A DNA stretch of 64,000 nt from JBKDZR01 sp047971485 (GCA_047971485.1 JBKDZR010000053.1:1-64000); one strand, 5' to 3'; numbered from the stretch's first letter, positions 9,055 to 18,947 are shown. Program-made: numbers and translations. Notes: generated from the letters alone by a model not told the origin.

Positions 9055-10365
9055 TCAGGCGACCTCGGCCAGATCCCGGGCCATGGCGCGCCCCGCCAGC
9101 TTGCCAATGGCCAAGGCCGTGCGATCCGCGTAGCGCCGGGTCACGATCGAGACACCCAATGGCATGCCTGCCGGCCCCGTCAGGCCCGGCACAGAGACCA
9201 CCGGCACCTGCAACAGCGTCCACATTGAATTCATGCTGGCATCCCCGGTCAGCTCGATCCCCAGCGGGGCCTCGCCACAGGCCGAGGGGGTCATGATCGC
9301 ATCGACACCGTTCATCAGATCGTCAAACGCCGCCCGGCAGGTATCGGCCAGAACATAGGCGGCGCGGGCCTGATCGGGGGTGATCCCGCGGCGGTTGGCG
9401 ACCAGATCGGTGAACTGTTCGTGGATGCCGGGCGTGGTACGCACCTCATTGAAGAACGCCGACCGGCCTTCGCGCGCCAGGATGACCGAATGGGCGTCGT
9501 GGATCCCATCGAACATCCCGGGCAGATCGAAGGGAACCACCTCGGCCCCCTCTGCGCGCAGCCGGGACGCAGCTTCGTCCATGGCCTGGCGCATCGACGG
9601 TTCCGTCTTGTCCCAGACCGGACTGCGGCAAAAGCCGATTCTCAGACCGGCCAGGGATGTCGGACGGGGCGCGTCATCCAGATCGAAGACATCGGCCAGC
9701 AGGTCCAGATCCTCGACCTGGCGTGCATAAAGACCCAGGGTGTCGCAGGTCAGGGAATAGACCTTCAGACCCTCGCGCGAGATCACGTTCCATGTCGGCT
9801 TCCATCCCCAGATACCATTGAATGAGGCCGGCCGAATCGTCGAGCCGCCGGTTTGCGTACCCAGCCCGATCGCCGCCATCCCGGCCGCCACAGCCGCCGC
9901 CGACCCCGAGGACGAGCCCCCCGGCGTGCGGTTCAGATCCAGCGGGTTACGCGTCTTGCCGCCCCGGTTGGTCGCGGCGAATTCGGTGGTCACCGCTTTT
10001 CCCAGCATCACCGCACCCGCCGCGCGCAACGTATCGACACAGGCCGCGTCCACACCGGTCATGGATCCCTCATAGCGGGGCGTATTGTGGGCCGTGGGCA
10101 TGTCCCGGGTCGCGATCACGTCCTTGACGGCCACGGTCACCCCGCTGAGAGGCCCCTTGGGCTGATCGTCCACTGCACGCGCCTGTGCCCGCACCAGATC
10201 CGGATCGAGAAAGGCAAAGGCCTGAACTTGCGGTTCGCGCTGCTGCACGACCACCAGGGTTTCCTCGGCGACAGTGGCGGCACTGCGGCGCCCCGCGCCC
10301 ACATCTTCGGCGATCGCCGTCGCGCACAGCGGATCCCCACCGATCTTGCCTGTTTTCTGTGCCAT
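9055..10365 (-). CDS. Amidase (amidase signature family)
   Basis: A 436-residue Ser-cisSer-Lys hydrolase. The catalytic Lys is K81 (VAVKDVI), the cis-Ser lies in TPGGSSSGSAAAVAAG (about residues 147-162) and the nucleophile is about S175 in GTQTGGSTIRP. The ATG at 10365 follows GGAGAC. It has no signal peptide, so it is cytoplasmic. It is divergent from a PotDBCA-type importer and shares that promoter region, suggesting that it hydrolyses an amide brought in by the ABC system. The family covers glutamyl, aliphatic, allophanate and aryl-acyl amidases, so the substrate is open. Confidence 0.92.
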   Translation of the reverse strand: MAQKTGKIGGDPLCATAIAEDVGAGRRSAATVAEETLVVVQQREPQVQAFAFLDPDLVRAQARAVDDQPKGPLSGVTVAVKDVIATRDMPTAHNTPRYEGSMTGVDAACVDTLRAAGAVMLGKAVTTEFAATNRGGKTRNPLDLNRTPGGSSSGSAAAVAAGMAAIGLGTQTGGSTIRPASFNGIWGWKPTWNVISREGLKVYSLTCDTLGLYARQVEDLDLLADVFDLDDAPRPTSLAGLRIGFCRSPVWDKTEPSMRQAMDEAASRLRAEGAEVVPFDLPGMFDGIHDAHSVILAREGRSAFFNEVRTTPGIHEQFTDLVANRRGITPDQARAAYVLADTCRAAFDDLMNGVDAIMTPSACGEAPLGIELTGDASMNSMWTLLQVPVVSVPGLTGPAGMPLGVSIVTRRYADRTALAIGKLAGRAMARDLAEVA

Positions 10366-10464
10366 TTTTCGTCTCCGTGCATCTGTTCTCTGCTGGGCCG
10401 CAGCGGCCGATCCGAGACAATCACAGATTTTTCTGCACCGCAGCGCAGCTTTCCTCACCCCTTC

Positions 10465-10479
10465 TGAGAAATTTTCTCA
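10465..10479. promoter_or_regulatory. Inverted repeat TGAGAAA-T-TTTCTCA (candidate operator)
   Basis: A perfect 7-bp inverted repeat lies in the 242-bp divergent promoter between the amidase and the ABC importer. Its 5' arm, read with the preceding C, is CTGAGAAA. The same 8-mer occurs twice in the divergent promoter at 18832-19099, which suggests a common regulator, perhaps the LysR protein at 14916-15839. Confidence 0.5.
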
Positions 10480-10607
10480 TTTGCGCGGCTCCCCCCCGCC
10501 CGCCGACACTTCTGCCATAGCCCCGGGCAAATCCGCGCGTCACACCCCGCACGCGTCCCCAGCCCGATCAATGCGAGCAATCGCCCCACTGTCCGCAGGA
10601 GAGACAC

Positions 10608-11897
10608 ATGATTGACAGCAAGGGACACAAAGGGACGCCCCTTTCCCGCCGCTCTCTGCTTAAAACCGGTGTGGCCGCCGCCGCCGCCACCGCGCTGCCC
10701 GCACCGATGATCTGGGCCCAGAACATCAAGGACATCACGATCACCCATATCGGCCAGTCCTATTCAACCATTCCCAACATCGCCGAACAGGCCAATGTGG
10801 ATCTTGATTTCAAGGTCGACATGCAAACGGTGCCCGACAACACGGCCCATGTGAACCGGCTGCTGACCCAACCCGAAACGGTTGATGTAACCGATGTTCC
10901 CAACACGAACATGAAGTATTTCACCGGTCGCGATGTGCTGATGCCCATGCATGTCAGCGATTACAAATACTGGGACAAGACGGTACCGCTGTTCACCAAG
11001 GGCGAATACCCCGATGGGCGCAAGGCATCGCTTGAAGGCTTCGCCCCGATCAAATCGCAGTATTACACCGATGAAAGCGCCAAGGCCTATTCGCTGGAAC
11101 CGACCGAATGGCTGGTGGGCGTGCCGCTTTACTACAACGCCGACACGCTGGGGATCCGCCCTGATCTGATCGGACGGCCGATCGAAAGCTGGGCCGAAAT
11201 GCTGAACCCGGAATTCTCGGGGCGCGTGGCATTGCAGGATGGGGTGAATGTGGGCGTGCCCGATGCCGCCATGGCGCTGCAGGCCATGGGCGAGATGGAC
11301 TATGCCGACAAGGGCAACATGACCCGCGATGAAATCGATCAAACCATCGCCAAACTGATTGAATACAAGCGCGCCGGCCATTTCCGCAGCTTCTGGACCA
11401 ATTTCGACCAGTCGGTGCAACTGATGGCCTCGGGCGAGGTGGTGCTGCAATCCATGTGGTCACCCGCCGTCACCGAGGTCCGCACCCGCGGCATCGACTG
11501 CACCTATAACGGCATGAAAGAGGGCTATCGCGGCTGGTACATCATGATGATGGGCATGAGCCATCTGACGGGACTGAAACGCGACTGTGCCATCGAATAC
11601 ATGAACTGGTTCAATTCGGGCTGGGCGGGGGCGTTCATCTCGCGCCAGGGCTTCTACAACTCGGTGCCCGAAAACGTGCAGGGCCACATGACAGAGAACG
11701 AGTTCGGCTACTGGTACGAAGGCAAGCCCGCCTCCGAGGACATCCTCAACCCGTTCGGCAAGGTCATGGAAAAGGCCGGTGTGATCCGCGATGGCGGGGC
11801 GCTTTGGGATCGGATGGGCAATATCGGGATCTGGAACACGCTGATGGACGAGGATCGCTATCTGGTCCGCCGCTGGCAGGATTTCATCGCCGCCTGA
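10608..11897 (+). CDS. ABC transporter substrate-binding protein (PotD-like, Tat-exported)
   Basis: A 429-residue extracellular solute-binding protein. The N-terminus has a twin-arginine signal, PLSRRSLLKTG, then an alanine-rich h-region ending PAPMIWAQ. The mature part resembles the spermidine/putrescine-type binding fold. It leads a four-gene importer operon (binding protein, two permeases, ATPase). PotD-like proteins also bind many non-polyamine cationic or amide ligands, so the link to amidases suggests a nitrogenous ligand without proving it. Confidence 0.9.
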   Translation: MIDSKGHKGTPLSRRSLLKTGVAAAAATALPAPMIWAQNIKDITITHIGQSYSTIPNIAEQANVDLDFKVDMQTVPDNTAHVNRLLTQPETVDVTDVPNTNMKYFTGRDVLMPMHVSDYKYWDKTVPLFTKGEYPDGRKASLEGFAPIKSQYYTDESAKAYSLEPTEWLVGVPLYYNADTLGIRPDLIGRPIESWAEMLNPEFSGRVALQDGVNVGVPDAAMALQAMGEMDYADKGNMTRDEIDQTIAKLIEYKRAGHFRSFWTNFDQSVQLMASGEVVLQSMWSPAVTEVRTRGIDCTYNGMKEGYRGWYIMMMGMSHLTGLKRDCAIEYMNWFNSGWAGAFISRQGFYNSVPENVQGHMTENEFGYWYEGKPASEDILNPFGKVMEKAGVIRDGGALWDRMGNIGIWNTLMDEDRYLVRRWQDFIAA

Positions 11898-11953
11898 TCC
11901 CGACCGGCCGGCACGCCCGGCCGGCACACCCCGTCCCAGACCGGAGACCCGCC

Positions 11954-12826
11954 ATGCGTCCGCACCTGTCCCTGTCCCCCAAAGCCGTCTCGATGCTGCA
12001 AGTGGCACCGATGGCGCTCATTTTCACCACAATGGTGCTGATCCCCCTGGCACTGGTCTTTGTCGTCAGCTTTCTGGACTATGATTTCGCCAGGGTCTTT
12101 CCCGAGATCTACCTGGACTCCTGGAAAGATGTGCTGACCTCGCAGCTGACCCGTGACCTTTACATCCAGACCTTCAAGTTCGTGGCCATCGTCTGGGTGG
12201 TGACCTTCATACTGGGTTTCGCCATCGCCCATTTCCTGACCTATCATGTGGCGAAACTGTCCACCCGGCTTCTGCTGCTGGCGGCCATCGCCATCCCCTT
12301 CTGGACCTCGGGGCCGATCCGCATGGTCAGCTGGGTGCCCTTGCTGGGCCGCGAAGGGCTGGTCAATCAGATGCTGATGGGGCTGGGGGCAATCGATACG
12401 CCGCTGGGCTGGCTGATGTATTCGGAATTCGCCGTCCTCATTGCCTATATCCACCTGCTGACCCTGCCCATGGTGGTCACCATCACCAATTCCATGGGCA
12501 AGATCCCCCGATCCGTGATCCAGGCGGCGCAGGACAGTGGCGCCAGCGAATGGCAGATCGTCCGCGACATCATCTTTCCACTGGTCAAGCCCGGCATCGC
12601 CATCGGATCCATCTTTGTGATCACGGCGGTGATGGGCGATGTGTTCATCGTCAAGCAGATGTCCGGCAGCCAGGTCAACACCGCCGGCATGGCCATCGTG
12701 ACGGAACTGAACGCCTTCATGTACCCGCCGGCCGCCGCGAAATCGGTGATGTTGCTGGTCGTGGTGCTGGCCATGGTGATCGGGCTGCTGCGCTATGCCG
12801 ATATCCGCAAGGAACTGAAGGGATAA
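11954..12826 (+). CDS. ABC transporter permease (PotB-like)
   Basis: A 290-residue permease with six hydrophobic segments. The EAA-type loop appears as IPRSVIQAAQDSGASEWQIVRDIIFPLVKPGI (about residues 181-212). The ATG at 11954 is preceded by CGGAGACCC; a longer open frame upstream overlaps the binding protein and is rejected. It pairs with the downstream PotC-like permease. Confidence 0.9.
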   Translation: MRPHLSLSPKAVSMLQVAPMALIFTTMVLIPLALVFVVSFLDYDFARVFPEIYLDSWKDVLTSQLTRDLYIQTFKFVAIVWVVTFILGFAIAHFLTYHVAKLSTRLLLLAAIAIPFWTSGPIRMVSWVPLLGREGLVNQMLMGLGAIDTPLGWLMYSEFAVLIAYIHLLTLPMVVTITNSMGKIPRSVIQAAQDSGASEWQIVRDIIFPLVKPGIAIGSIFVITAVMGDVFIVKQMSGSQVNTAGMAIVTELNAFMYPPAAAKSVMLLVVVLAMVIGLLRYADIRKELKG

Positions 12827-12830
12827 GCCG

Positions 12831-13664
12831 ATGACAAAGAAGCGACCCACCTCGTTCTACCTTTTGGGCGGCTTGCTGGCGATCTTTCTGGTCTTCCTCT
12901 ACGCGCCCATGGCCTGTGTTTACATCCTGTCCTTCCAGGGACCACAGGGGGGCATGTCCTTTCCCATGGTCGGCTGGTCAACCCATTGGTATGAGGTGCT
13001 GTTCTCCGGCACCGGCGGCCAGGGTGTCGGGCAGATCCCCAGTGCCTTCCGCAAATCCATCACCATGGCGCTGTGTGTCGCCGTGATCACCATGGTCATC
13101 TCACTTGCTGCCGGCATGGCCTATCGGCGTGCGTTTCCCGGCGCCAATTTCGTCTTTTATTCGGCGATCACCTCGATGGTACTGCCCGGAATTTTCGTCG
13201 GCTTCGGCATCGCGCTTGCGTTCAACCTGCTGGGCTGGCGGGTGAACTGGTTCACCTCGGGGATCGGGGCGCAACTGACCTGGTCACTGCCCTTCGGATT
13301 GCTGATCATGTTCATCGTGCTGGGCCGGTTCAACCCCTCCTATGAAGAGGCCGCCACCGATCTGGGCGCCAATGCCCGGCAGCGGTTCACCAACGTGATC
13401 GTGCCGATCATCCTGCCCGGTCTGGTTGGGGTGACCATGGCGGGACTGACCTCATCCTACGAGGAAACGGCCCGGACATCGCTGAATGTGGGCACCGGCA
13501 ACACCATGCCGATGGAGGTGACGGGGCTGCTGAACGCCTCGGCGACCCCCGCGCTGTTCGCCATCGGCACCGTCACCACCCTTTTCTCCTTCACGCTTGT
13601 CATCGTCTCCCTGATCGTGATGGGCCGCCTTGCCAAACGCCGCAGCATGAGGACCGCAGGATGA
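12831..13664 (+). CDS. ABC transporter permease (PotC-like)
   Basis: A 277-residue permease with six membrane segments. Its EAA-like loop reads YEEAATDLGANARQRFTNVIVP (residues about 169-190). It starts 4 bp after the previous permease and its stop overlaps the ATPase start (ATGA at 13661), so all four importer genes form one tight operon. Confidence 0.9.
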   Translation: MTKKRPTSFYLLGGLLAIFLVFLYAPMACVYILSFQGPQGGMSFPMVGWSTHWYEVLFSGTGGQGVGQIPSAFRKSITMALCVAVITMVISLAAGMAYRRAFPGANFVFYSAITSMVLPGIFVGFGIALAFNLLGWRVNWFTSGIGAQLTWSLPFGLLIMFIVLGRFNPSYEEAATDLGANARQRFTNVIVPIILPGLVGVTMAGLTSSYEETARTSLNVGTGNTMPMEVTGLLNASATPALFAIGTVTTLFSFTLVIVSLIVMGRLAKRRSMRTAG

Positions 13665-14716
13665 ACGTCGCCCTGAAACAGGAGGCCCCCGTTCCGGCCG
13701 CCACACCGCCCCTGAAACAGGCCACCCAAAGCCACCGGTTCGACGCGGAACTGATTGCCGTCACCAAGCGCTACGGGCCCGGTGCCCCGGCGGTGGATAA
13801 TATCTCGCTTCGGATCCCGCGATCGTCCTATTGCTGCCTGCTGGGCCCGTCGGGCTGCGGCAAGTCCACCACCCTGCGCATGCTGGCCGGACATGAGGAC
13901 GTGACCGAAGGCGCGATCCTGATCCACGATCAGGAGATCACCGGCAAACCCCCGGTCCAGCGCGGGACCTCGATGATGTTTCAGGATTATGCGCTGTTTC
14001 CGCACCTCAGCGCGCTGGACAATGTCGCCTTCTCGCTGAAGGTGCGCGGCGTGGACAAGGCCAGCCGCCGGGCCCAGGCGCGGGAATATCTGGAACTGGT
14101 CCAGATGGATCACCTGGCCCAGCGTCTGCCCAACCAGCTGTCCGGCGGTCAGCAGCAGCGCGTGGCCCTGGCCCGATCGCTGATCACCCGGCCCAAGGTG
14201 CTGCTGCTGGATGAACCCCTGTCAGCCCTTGATCCGTTCCTGCGCATCCGCATGCGGGCCGAGCTGAAACGGATCCAGAAGGAACTGGGCATTTCCTTCA
14301 TCCACGTCACCCACAGCCAGGACGAAGCCCTGGCCCTGGCCGATCTGATCGTGGTGATGAACGACGCGGTGATCATGCAGGCCGCACCCGCCCGCGAGGT
14401 TTACGAAACCCCCGCCAACGCCTTCACCGCACGTTTTCTGGGCGGCCACAATGTGATCGAAACCGGGGGCCGGCAGGTCTCGGTTCGCGCCGATCAATGC
14501 GTACTCGGGCGCAAACCGGGAATGAACGGCCTGTCCGGCACCGTGACGATGATCGAATATCAGGGCACCCAAGTTCGGATTACGGTCACCACCGCCGCGC
14601 AGGAGGACATGACCGTGCTGATGGACGCCCCCGGCTTTTTCGCCCAGTCCACCGAGATCGGTCAACCGGTCGAGATGGGCTGGGACGCCCGCGATGAGCA
14701 CCTGCTGATGGGCTGA
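13661..14716 (+). CDS. ABC transporter ATP-binding protein (PotA-like)
   Basis: A 351-residue ATPase. Walker A is GPSGCGKS (residues 62-69), the signature is LSGGQQQRVALARSL, and Walker B is VLLLDEPLSALD. A C-terminal TOBE-like domain follows (about residues 275-350). The N-terminal 28 residues are Pro/Ala-rich and longer than usual. It energises the PotBC-like permeases. Confidence 0.93.
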   Translation: MNVALKQEAPVPAATPPLKQATQSHRFDAELIAVTKRYGPGAPAVDNISLRIPRSSYCCLLGPSGCGKSTTLRMLAGHEDVTEGAILIHDQEITGKPPVQRGTSMMFQDYALFPHLSALDNVAFSLKVRGVDKASRRAQAREYLELVQMDHLAQRLPNQLSGGQQQRVALARSLITRPKVLLLDEPLSALDPFLRIRMRAELKRIQKELGISFIHVTHSQDEALALADLIVVMNDAVIMQAAPAREVYETPANAFTARFLGGHNVIETGGRQVSVRADQCVLGRKPGMNGLSGTVTMIEYQGTQVRITVTTAAQEDMTVLMDAPGFFAQSTEIGQPVEMGWDARDEHLLMG

Positions 14717-14729
14717 TCAGGTACGAACA

Positions 14730-14759
14730 CGGGCGCAAGGCCACAGGCCCCTGCGCCCG
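14730..14759 (+). terminator. Hairpin downstream of the ABC operon
   Basis: CGGGCGCA and TGCGCCCG form an 8-bp stem, with an extra GG/CC pairing inside the loop, 13 nt after the ATPase stop. There is no U-tract. It lies between the convergent ABC operon and LysR gene, so it may end transcription from either side. The remainder of 14760-14915 shows no feature I can name. Confidence 0.4.
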
Positions 14760-14915
14760 ACACCCCCGAAGACGGCAACATTTTCGGCGCGCCCTTGCGG
14801 CCGGACCTGCGCGTTCAAGAGCATTGCGGACCCCTCAAGGAGGGCGCCCTTCTCGGCGCGACATCGCAAAACGACGTCCCGACAACCGGATCGAAAACAA
14901 CATCGTCAGACGATA

Positions 14916-15839
14916 TCAGACCACCGCGACCATGGCGTTGGCCGGTACCTTGTCCACGATCCAGTCCTTGAACCGTTGCATCGCCGCGCGGCTGTCACTT
15001 TTCCACGGCGACAGCATGTAATAGGGGGACCGGATCGGATAGGCTTCTGCCACCTGCACCAGGCTGCCCCGGGCCAGGGCCTGCTCAATCAGCAACGACC
15101 GACCCAGAATGACCCCCACCCCGGCTTCGGCCGCCTCAATCGCCGTGACGGCCTGATCAAAGCGCAACCCATGGCTGACATCGCCGCGCGTGACACCGTA
15201 TTCCATCAGGTAACGGGCCCAGTCGGGATAGGTGTCATTCACCCCGTCACGCCGCCGATCCACATGGACCAGCGGCGCCTTGGCCAGAATAGCGTGCCGA
15301 TCATCGCCAAAGCGGGCCGACAGGGCCGGGGAACAGACAGGCACGCTGGCCTCTTCCATCAGCGGCTCGATGTGGCAATCCAGTTGCGACCGCCAGTTGC
15401 AAATGCGGATGTCGCTGTTCTGCAACTCGGCCTCCTGACGGGTCAGAAAGGTATGCACGCTCAGATCCACCGACTGCGCCGTCTTGATGAAATCGTTCAG
15501 GCGCGGCATCAGCCACAGCGATGTCACCGAAACCGAGGCCGAAACCGCCAGACGGCGCGTCGCCTCTTGCTCGGTGCGTTCCAACGACAAAATCGCCGTG
15601 TTGATCAGATCCAGCGCCTGGCTGATCCGCGCCACATTGGCCCGCGCTTCGGTGGTCAATTCGATCCGCGCATTCTTTCGAAGGAATAACTGAACTTGAA
15701 GAAATTCCTCCAACTGTCTGATTTGATGGCTAACTGCTGTCGGAGTCACACAGAGTTCATCGGCGGCCCGGGCCACCGAGCAATGCCGCGCAGTGGCCTC
15801 AAAGGCGCGGATGGCGTTCAACGGAACCCTTTTTCGCAT
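14916..15839 (-). CDS. LysR family transcriptional regulator (GcvA-like)
   Basis: A 307-residue LysR protein. The winged helix covers residues 1-65 (PLNAIRAFEATARHCSVARAADELCVTPTAVSHQIRQLE), with the wording typical of the GcvA subgroup, and the periplasmic-binding-like effector domain covers about 90-300. It sits between the ABC importer and the MFS/nitrilase operon and could be last in the operon that starts at 18831. It is the only regulator in the 9-20 kb cluster, so it is the prime candidate for the CTGAGAAA sites. Confidence 0.9.
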   Translation of the reverse strand: MRKRVPLNAIRAFEATARHCSVARAADELCVTPTAVSHQIRQLEEFLQVQLFLRKNARIELTTEARANVARISQALDLINTAILSLERTEQEATRRLAVSASVSVTSLWLMPRLNDFIKTAQSVDLSVHTFLTRQEAELQNSDIRICNWRSQLDCHIEPLMEEASVPVCSPALSARFGDDRHAILAKAPLVHVDRRRDGVNDTYPDWARYLMEYGVTRGDVSHGLRFDQAVTAIEAAEAGVGVILGRSLLIEQALARGSLVQVAEAYPIRSPYYMLSPWKSDSRAAMQRFKDWIVDKVPANAMVAVV

Positions 15840-15993
15840 GCGATACCCTCACGTCAGCACCCGCTCATTCCGACGCAGGGCCCGGGTTGGATCAAGCCAG
15901 ATGGCAACAATGGGCCACGACAGATCCCCCCGTTCCCGAAAAGCGCAAAATTAACGGGCACCATGACCAGTGGATATGCCAAACAGGGATCCC

Positions 15994-17241
15994 CTATTCC
16001 GCTGCGGTCTGTTCGGCCTCGAATCGGACCTGACGGCCCAGGGCGATCCAGACAGCACAGCCCACCCCGATCAGGCAGCACAAACCGTTGAAACTGATCG
16101 CCGCTGACACCGACAGATGCTCGGCGATCCCCCCGGTCAGCATCGCCCCGATGGGCGAGGTGCCGACAATCAGAAACGTCACCATCGAGGCCACGCGCCC
16201 GCGCAACTGAACTGGCGAAACCATTTGCAGCGCGGTCTGGACCGAGGTCGAAAAGACAACAGCCGCCGCCCCCACCACCGCAAACAGCGCACAGGACACG
16301 ACCAGTTCGGTGGTTTGGGCAATCGCCAGCAGCAAGATCCCAAAGACCAAACCCGCCATCAGAATGCGCGGCGCCGTCGGCTCACCGGCCCGGGCCAGCA
16401 CGAAGATCGCGCAGAGCGACCCCGCCCCCAGCGACGAGTTGAGCAACCCGAACTCGGCCGGGCTGGCATTGATCAGATAGCTGGCAACCAACGGGATCAT
16501 CGTGGTGAAATTCTGCCCGAAGATGCCGATGAACGCCGTGACCACCAGCACGAACCGCATTGTGTGCGAACGCAGCGCATAGCCCAGCCCCTCGCGCGTT
16601 GCGGCGATCAGGCCCACCCGCGGGGCCAGGCCCGGCGCCCCCGCCTTTGCGCCCCGGATGCTCAGTAACGTGGCCGCCGAGATCAGGTAGGTCGCGCCGT
16701 TCATGAAAAACGCGGCCGGCACATCGAGAAAGGCGATCACCAGCCCGGCCAGCCCCGGCCCGATCACCCGACCCAGGTTCTGTGCCAGGGCCCCCAGCGA
16801 CATGCCATTGGCCAATGCCGCGCGGGGCACCAGATCGGCGATCACCGCCTGACGCAGCGGCCCATCAATGGCATTGACCAACCCCAGCACCACGGCCAGC
16901 CCATAAAGATAGCCCAGCGAAAAATGCCCCGTCACCAGCAGCAGCCCCAGACACAGCGTCTGCACCGCACCGACCAGCTGCGCCGCGATCAGCAGAGGCC
17001 GCCGGGCCACCCGGTCGGCCAGTGCCCCCCCGATCAGGGTGAACAGCAGGATCGGCATGAATTGCAACGTCGTGACCCAAGCCAGTGCCATGGGGCTGTT
17101 GTGGACCTCAAGGACCAGCCAGGCCTGCGCGGTAATCTGCATCCAATTTCCCGGCATCGACACCAGCGCCGAGGCAAAGAACCGCCGGAACGGAGGATGG
17201 GAAAGCGCGGCCCCCTCGGCGCCGCTCAGCCAGCGGGGCAT
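15994..17241 (-). CDS. MFS transporter (MFS_3/enterobactin-exporter-like group)
   Basis: A 415-residue protein with about 12 hydrophobic segments. The conserved MFS loop is visible as GGALADRVARRPLL (about residues 71-84). The N-terminus (FRRFFASALVSMPGNWMQITAQAWLVLE) matches the EntS-like group. It starts 4 bp after the nitrilase stop, so it belongs to the amidohydrolase operon. The direction of transport is not determined; since an ABC importer is nearby, it may export a product or intermediate. Confidence 0.87.
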   Translation of the reverse strand: MPRWLSGAEGAALSHPPFRRFFASALVSMPGNWMQITAQAWLVLEVHNSPMALAWVTTLQFMPILLFTLIGGALADRVARRPLLIAAQLVGAVQTLCLGLLLVTGHFSLGYLYGLAVVLGLVNAIDGPLRQAVIADLVPRAALANGMSLGALAQNLGRVIGPGLAGLVIAFLDVPAAFFMNGATYLISAATLLSIRGAKAGAPGLAPRVGLIAATREGLGYALRSHTMRFVLVVTAFIGIFGQNFTTMIPLVASYLINASPAEFGLLNSSLGAGSLCAIFVLARAGEPTAPRILMAGLVFGILLLAIAQTTELVVSCALFAVVGAAAVVFSTSVQTALQMVSPVQLRGRVASMVTFLIVGTSPIGAMLTGGIAEHLSVSAAISFNGLCCLIGVGCAVWIALGRQVRFEAEQTAAE

Positions 17242-17245
17242 GAAA

Positions 17246-18142
17246 TCACGCCGCCCCGCTCAGCGCCGGCGCGGCGACCAGACGATAGGCCCCCTCTACC
17301 CGGTTCTCGGCAAAAGCCCAGCGGTCGCGGACACGGGCCTGGCGATCCATGTCGATCTCGGCCAGCACGACCTCATCCCCCATGGTTTCGGCCTGGGCGG
17401 TGATCTCGCCCTCGGGGGTGCAAATGAAACTGCCGCCGATGAACTCGGCCCCGTTCTCCATCCCCGCCTTGCCGGCCGCGATGGCCCATGTGCCGTTGGA
17501 ATAGGCCCCCCCGCAGATCGCCAGTTCCGAGGCCCGCCGCGCCCCGGCCAGCGTCGCGCCCTCCATCACCGGGGTGTTGTAGCAGACACAGAACAGATCG
17601 GCCCCGTTCAACATCAGCGAGCGATAGCTTTCTGGGAAACGGCGGTCATAGCAGATCAACCCGCCGGCCCGCACCAGGCCCAGATCAAAGCTGGGAAAGC
17701 CAAGATCCCCGGGCGTGAAATAGCGTTTCTCCAATATGTTCAGCGCCTTCGAGGGATCGGGTTCCTGCTTGCCGGGGATGTGCACCTTGCGAAACAGGCC
17801 TCTGCGGATCCCCGCCCGATCGTAAAAGGCCATCGTGTTATACAGACCCGCAGGCGTTTCCTCGGCGTAGGAGGCCACCACCGCGATGCCACTGGCCGCC
17901 GCCGTAGCGGCGATCCGGTCCAGCGCCGCACCCACCGCAGACGGGTCGGTATAGACCCCCACATCCTGCACCTCGGCGGCGAAATAGGGGGTCAGCGCCA
18001 GTTCCGGCAACACGGCAATCTGCGCCCCCTGCCCCGCCGCCTCGGTCAACAGCACAATGATCCGGTCGGTTGTCCGGGCCATGGTTTCCGATGCGGCGCC
18101 CATCTGGATCGCCGCGGCCATGAATGTGGTCACATCCGTCAT
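17246..18142 (-). CDS. Carbon-nitrogen hydrolase (nitrilase superfamily amidase)
   Basis: A 298-residue protein with the complete nitrilase triad: E47 (VLPELAL), K119 (FRKVHIPG) and C164 (GGLICYDRRFPES). The DRRFPE stretch after the Cys is typical of N-carbamoyl amidases and beta-ureidopropionases more than of true nitrilases. The ATG at 18142 is only 2 nt after the isochorismatase stop, so the two are co-translated. A role in hydrolysing an N-carbamoyl or amide intermediate fits the cluster; the exact substrate is unknown. Confidence 0.92.
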   Translation of the reverse strand: MTDVTTFMAAAIQMGAASETMARTTDRIIVLLTEAAGQGAQIAVLPELALTPYFAAEVQDVGVYTDPSAVGAALDRIAATAAASGIAVVASYAEETPAGLYNTMAFYDRAGIRRGLFRKVHIPGKQEPDPSKALNILEKRYFTPGDLGFPSFDLGLVRAGGLICYDRRFPESYRSLMLNGADLFCVCYNTPVMEGATLAGARRASELAICGGAYSNGTWAIAAGKAGMENGAEFIGGSFICTPEGEITAQAETMGDEVVLAEIDMDRQARVRDRWAFAENRVEGAYRLVAAPALSGAA

Positions 18143-18144
18143 CC

Positions 18145-18831
18145 TTATGCCGATTTCATCATGCCCGGGGTCGCAGCCAGGATCTCGTGCGCGCGGGCCT
18201 CGTCGATCACATCGCAGATCTTGAACTGCATATCGAACAGGGCGGCGGCGTGGCTGAACTCCACCCGATCGAAAACCCCCTCTTCGATCACCTGCATCTT
18301 GTAGCCCATCGCTTCGCCATCGACACAAGTGGCCCGCACACAACCCGAGGTCGAATTGCCCACCACCAGCAGTCCGTCGATGCCTTTTTCCTGGCAGATC
18401 AGGTGCAGATTGGTGAAAGCGAAACAGGATGGCGTCTGTTTCTCGACCAGGATATCGCCCGGAACCATCGGCACCTCGGGCGGCACCTCGGATCGCGGGT
18501 CACTGGCGGCGAAGACACCGCCTGCGGCCCGGGCCAAGCCCGTAGAGCCGTGAAAGACGTGTTTCGAATAGATCACCGGCGCCCCCGCCAACCGCGCGGC
18601 GGCCAACAGGCGTTGTTGCACGGGGATCGCCTTCCACGCATGCGGCCCGCAGGAACCGGGGAACCTGTCCAGTTGGTCGACAATGGGCGCATCAATGCCG
18701 CAGGCCGTCACCTGCATGTCGACCAGAAGCAGCGCGTTCAGATGGCCGGGGCCGTGGGGCGTACGCAAGGAACGGCGGGCCACCAAGGCCTTGTCATCCT
18801 CGGTAAGAAAATTCTCCCACACTCGGGTCAT
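18145..18831 (-). CDS. Isochorismatase-family cysteine hydrolase (N-carbamoylsarcosine amidase-like)
   Basis: A 228-residue protein with the Asp-Lys-Cys triad: D38 (LLLVDMQ), K131 (VEKQTPSCF) and C164 (NSTSGCVRATC). STSGCVRAT is characteristic of the N-carbamoylsarcosine amidase branch, not of RutB (which has TNVCVEST). Family members hydrolyse amides or ureides. It is first in the minus operon isochorismatase-nitrilase-MFS, divergent from the RutA-like monooxygenase, and may act on its product. Confidence 0.92.
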   Translation of the reverse strand: MTRVWENFLTEDDKALVARRSLRTPHGPGHLNALLLVDMQVTACGIDAPIVDQLDRFPGSCGPHAWKAIPVQQRLLAAARLAGAPVIYSKHVFHGSTGLARAAGGVFAASDPRSEVPPEVPMVPGDILVEKQTPSCFAFTNLHLICQEKGIDGLLVVGNSTSGCVRATCVDGEAMGYKMQVIEEGVFDRVEFSHAAALFDMQFKICDVIDEARAHEILAATPGMMKSA

Positions 18832-18910
18832 GGCGTGCTCCTTTCGGCTGTTGTCCTGACCCTAGCCAGCAAAGCCGCAAACCGCTTACTGCGAAAAACT
18901 GGCAACGGGC

Positions 18911-18925
18911 CTGAGAAACCTTCAG
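18911..18925. promoter_or_regulatory. Candidate operator CTGAG-AAACC-TTCAG
   Basis: An imperfect 15-bp inverted repeat about 80 nt upstream of the isochorismatase start. It contains CTGAGAAA, as do the sites at 10464 and 18948. Confidence 0.42.
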
Positions 18926-18947
18926 GGCATAGCGCGCGCGACCGCAC

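Noticed and set aside
18145..18831. Naming the isochorismatase-family gene rutB because it neighbours a RutA-like gene.
   Set aside because: The active-site context is STSGCVRAT, of the N-carbamoylsarcosine amidase branch, whereas RutB has a TNVCVEST-type motif.
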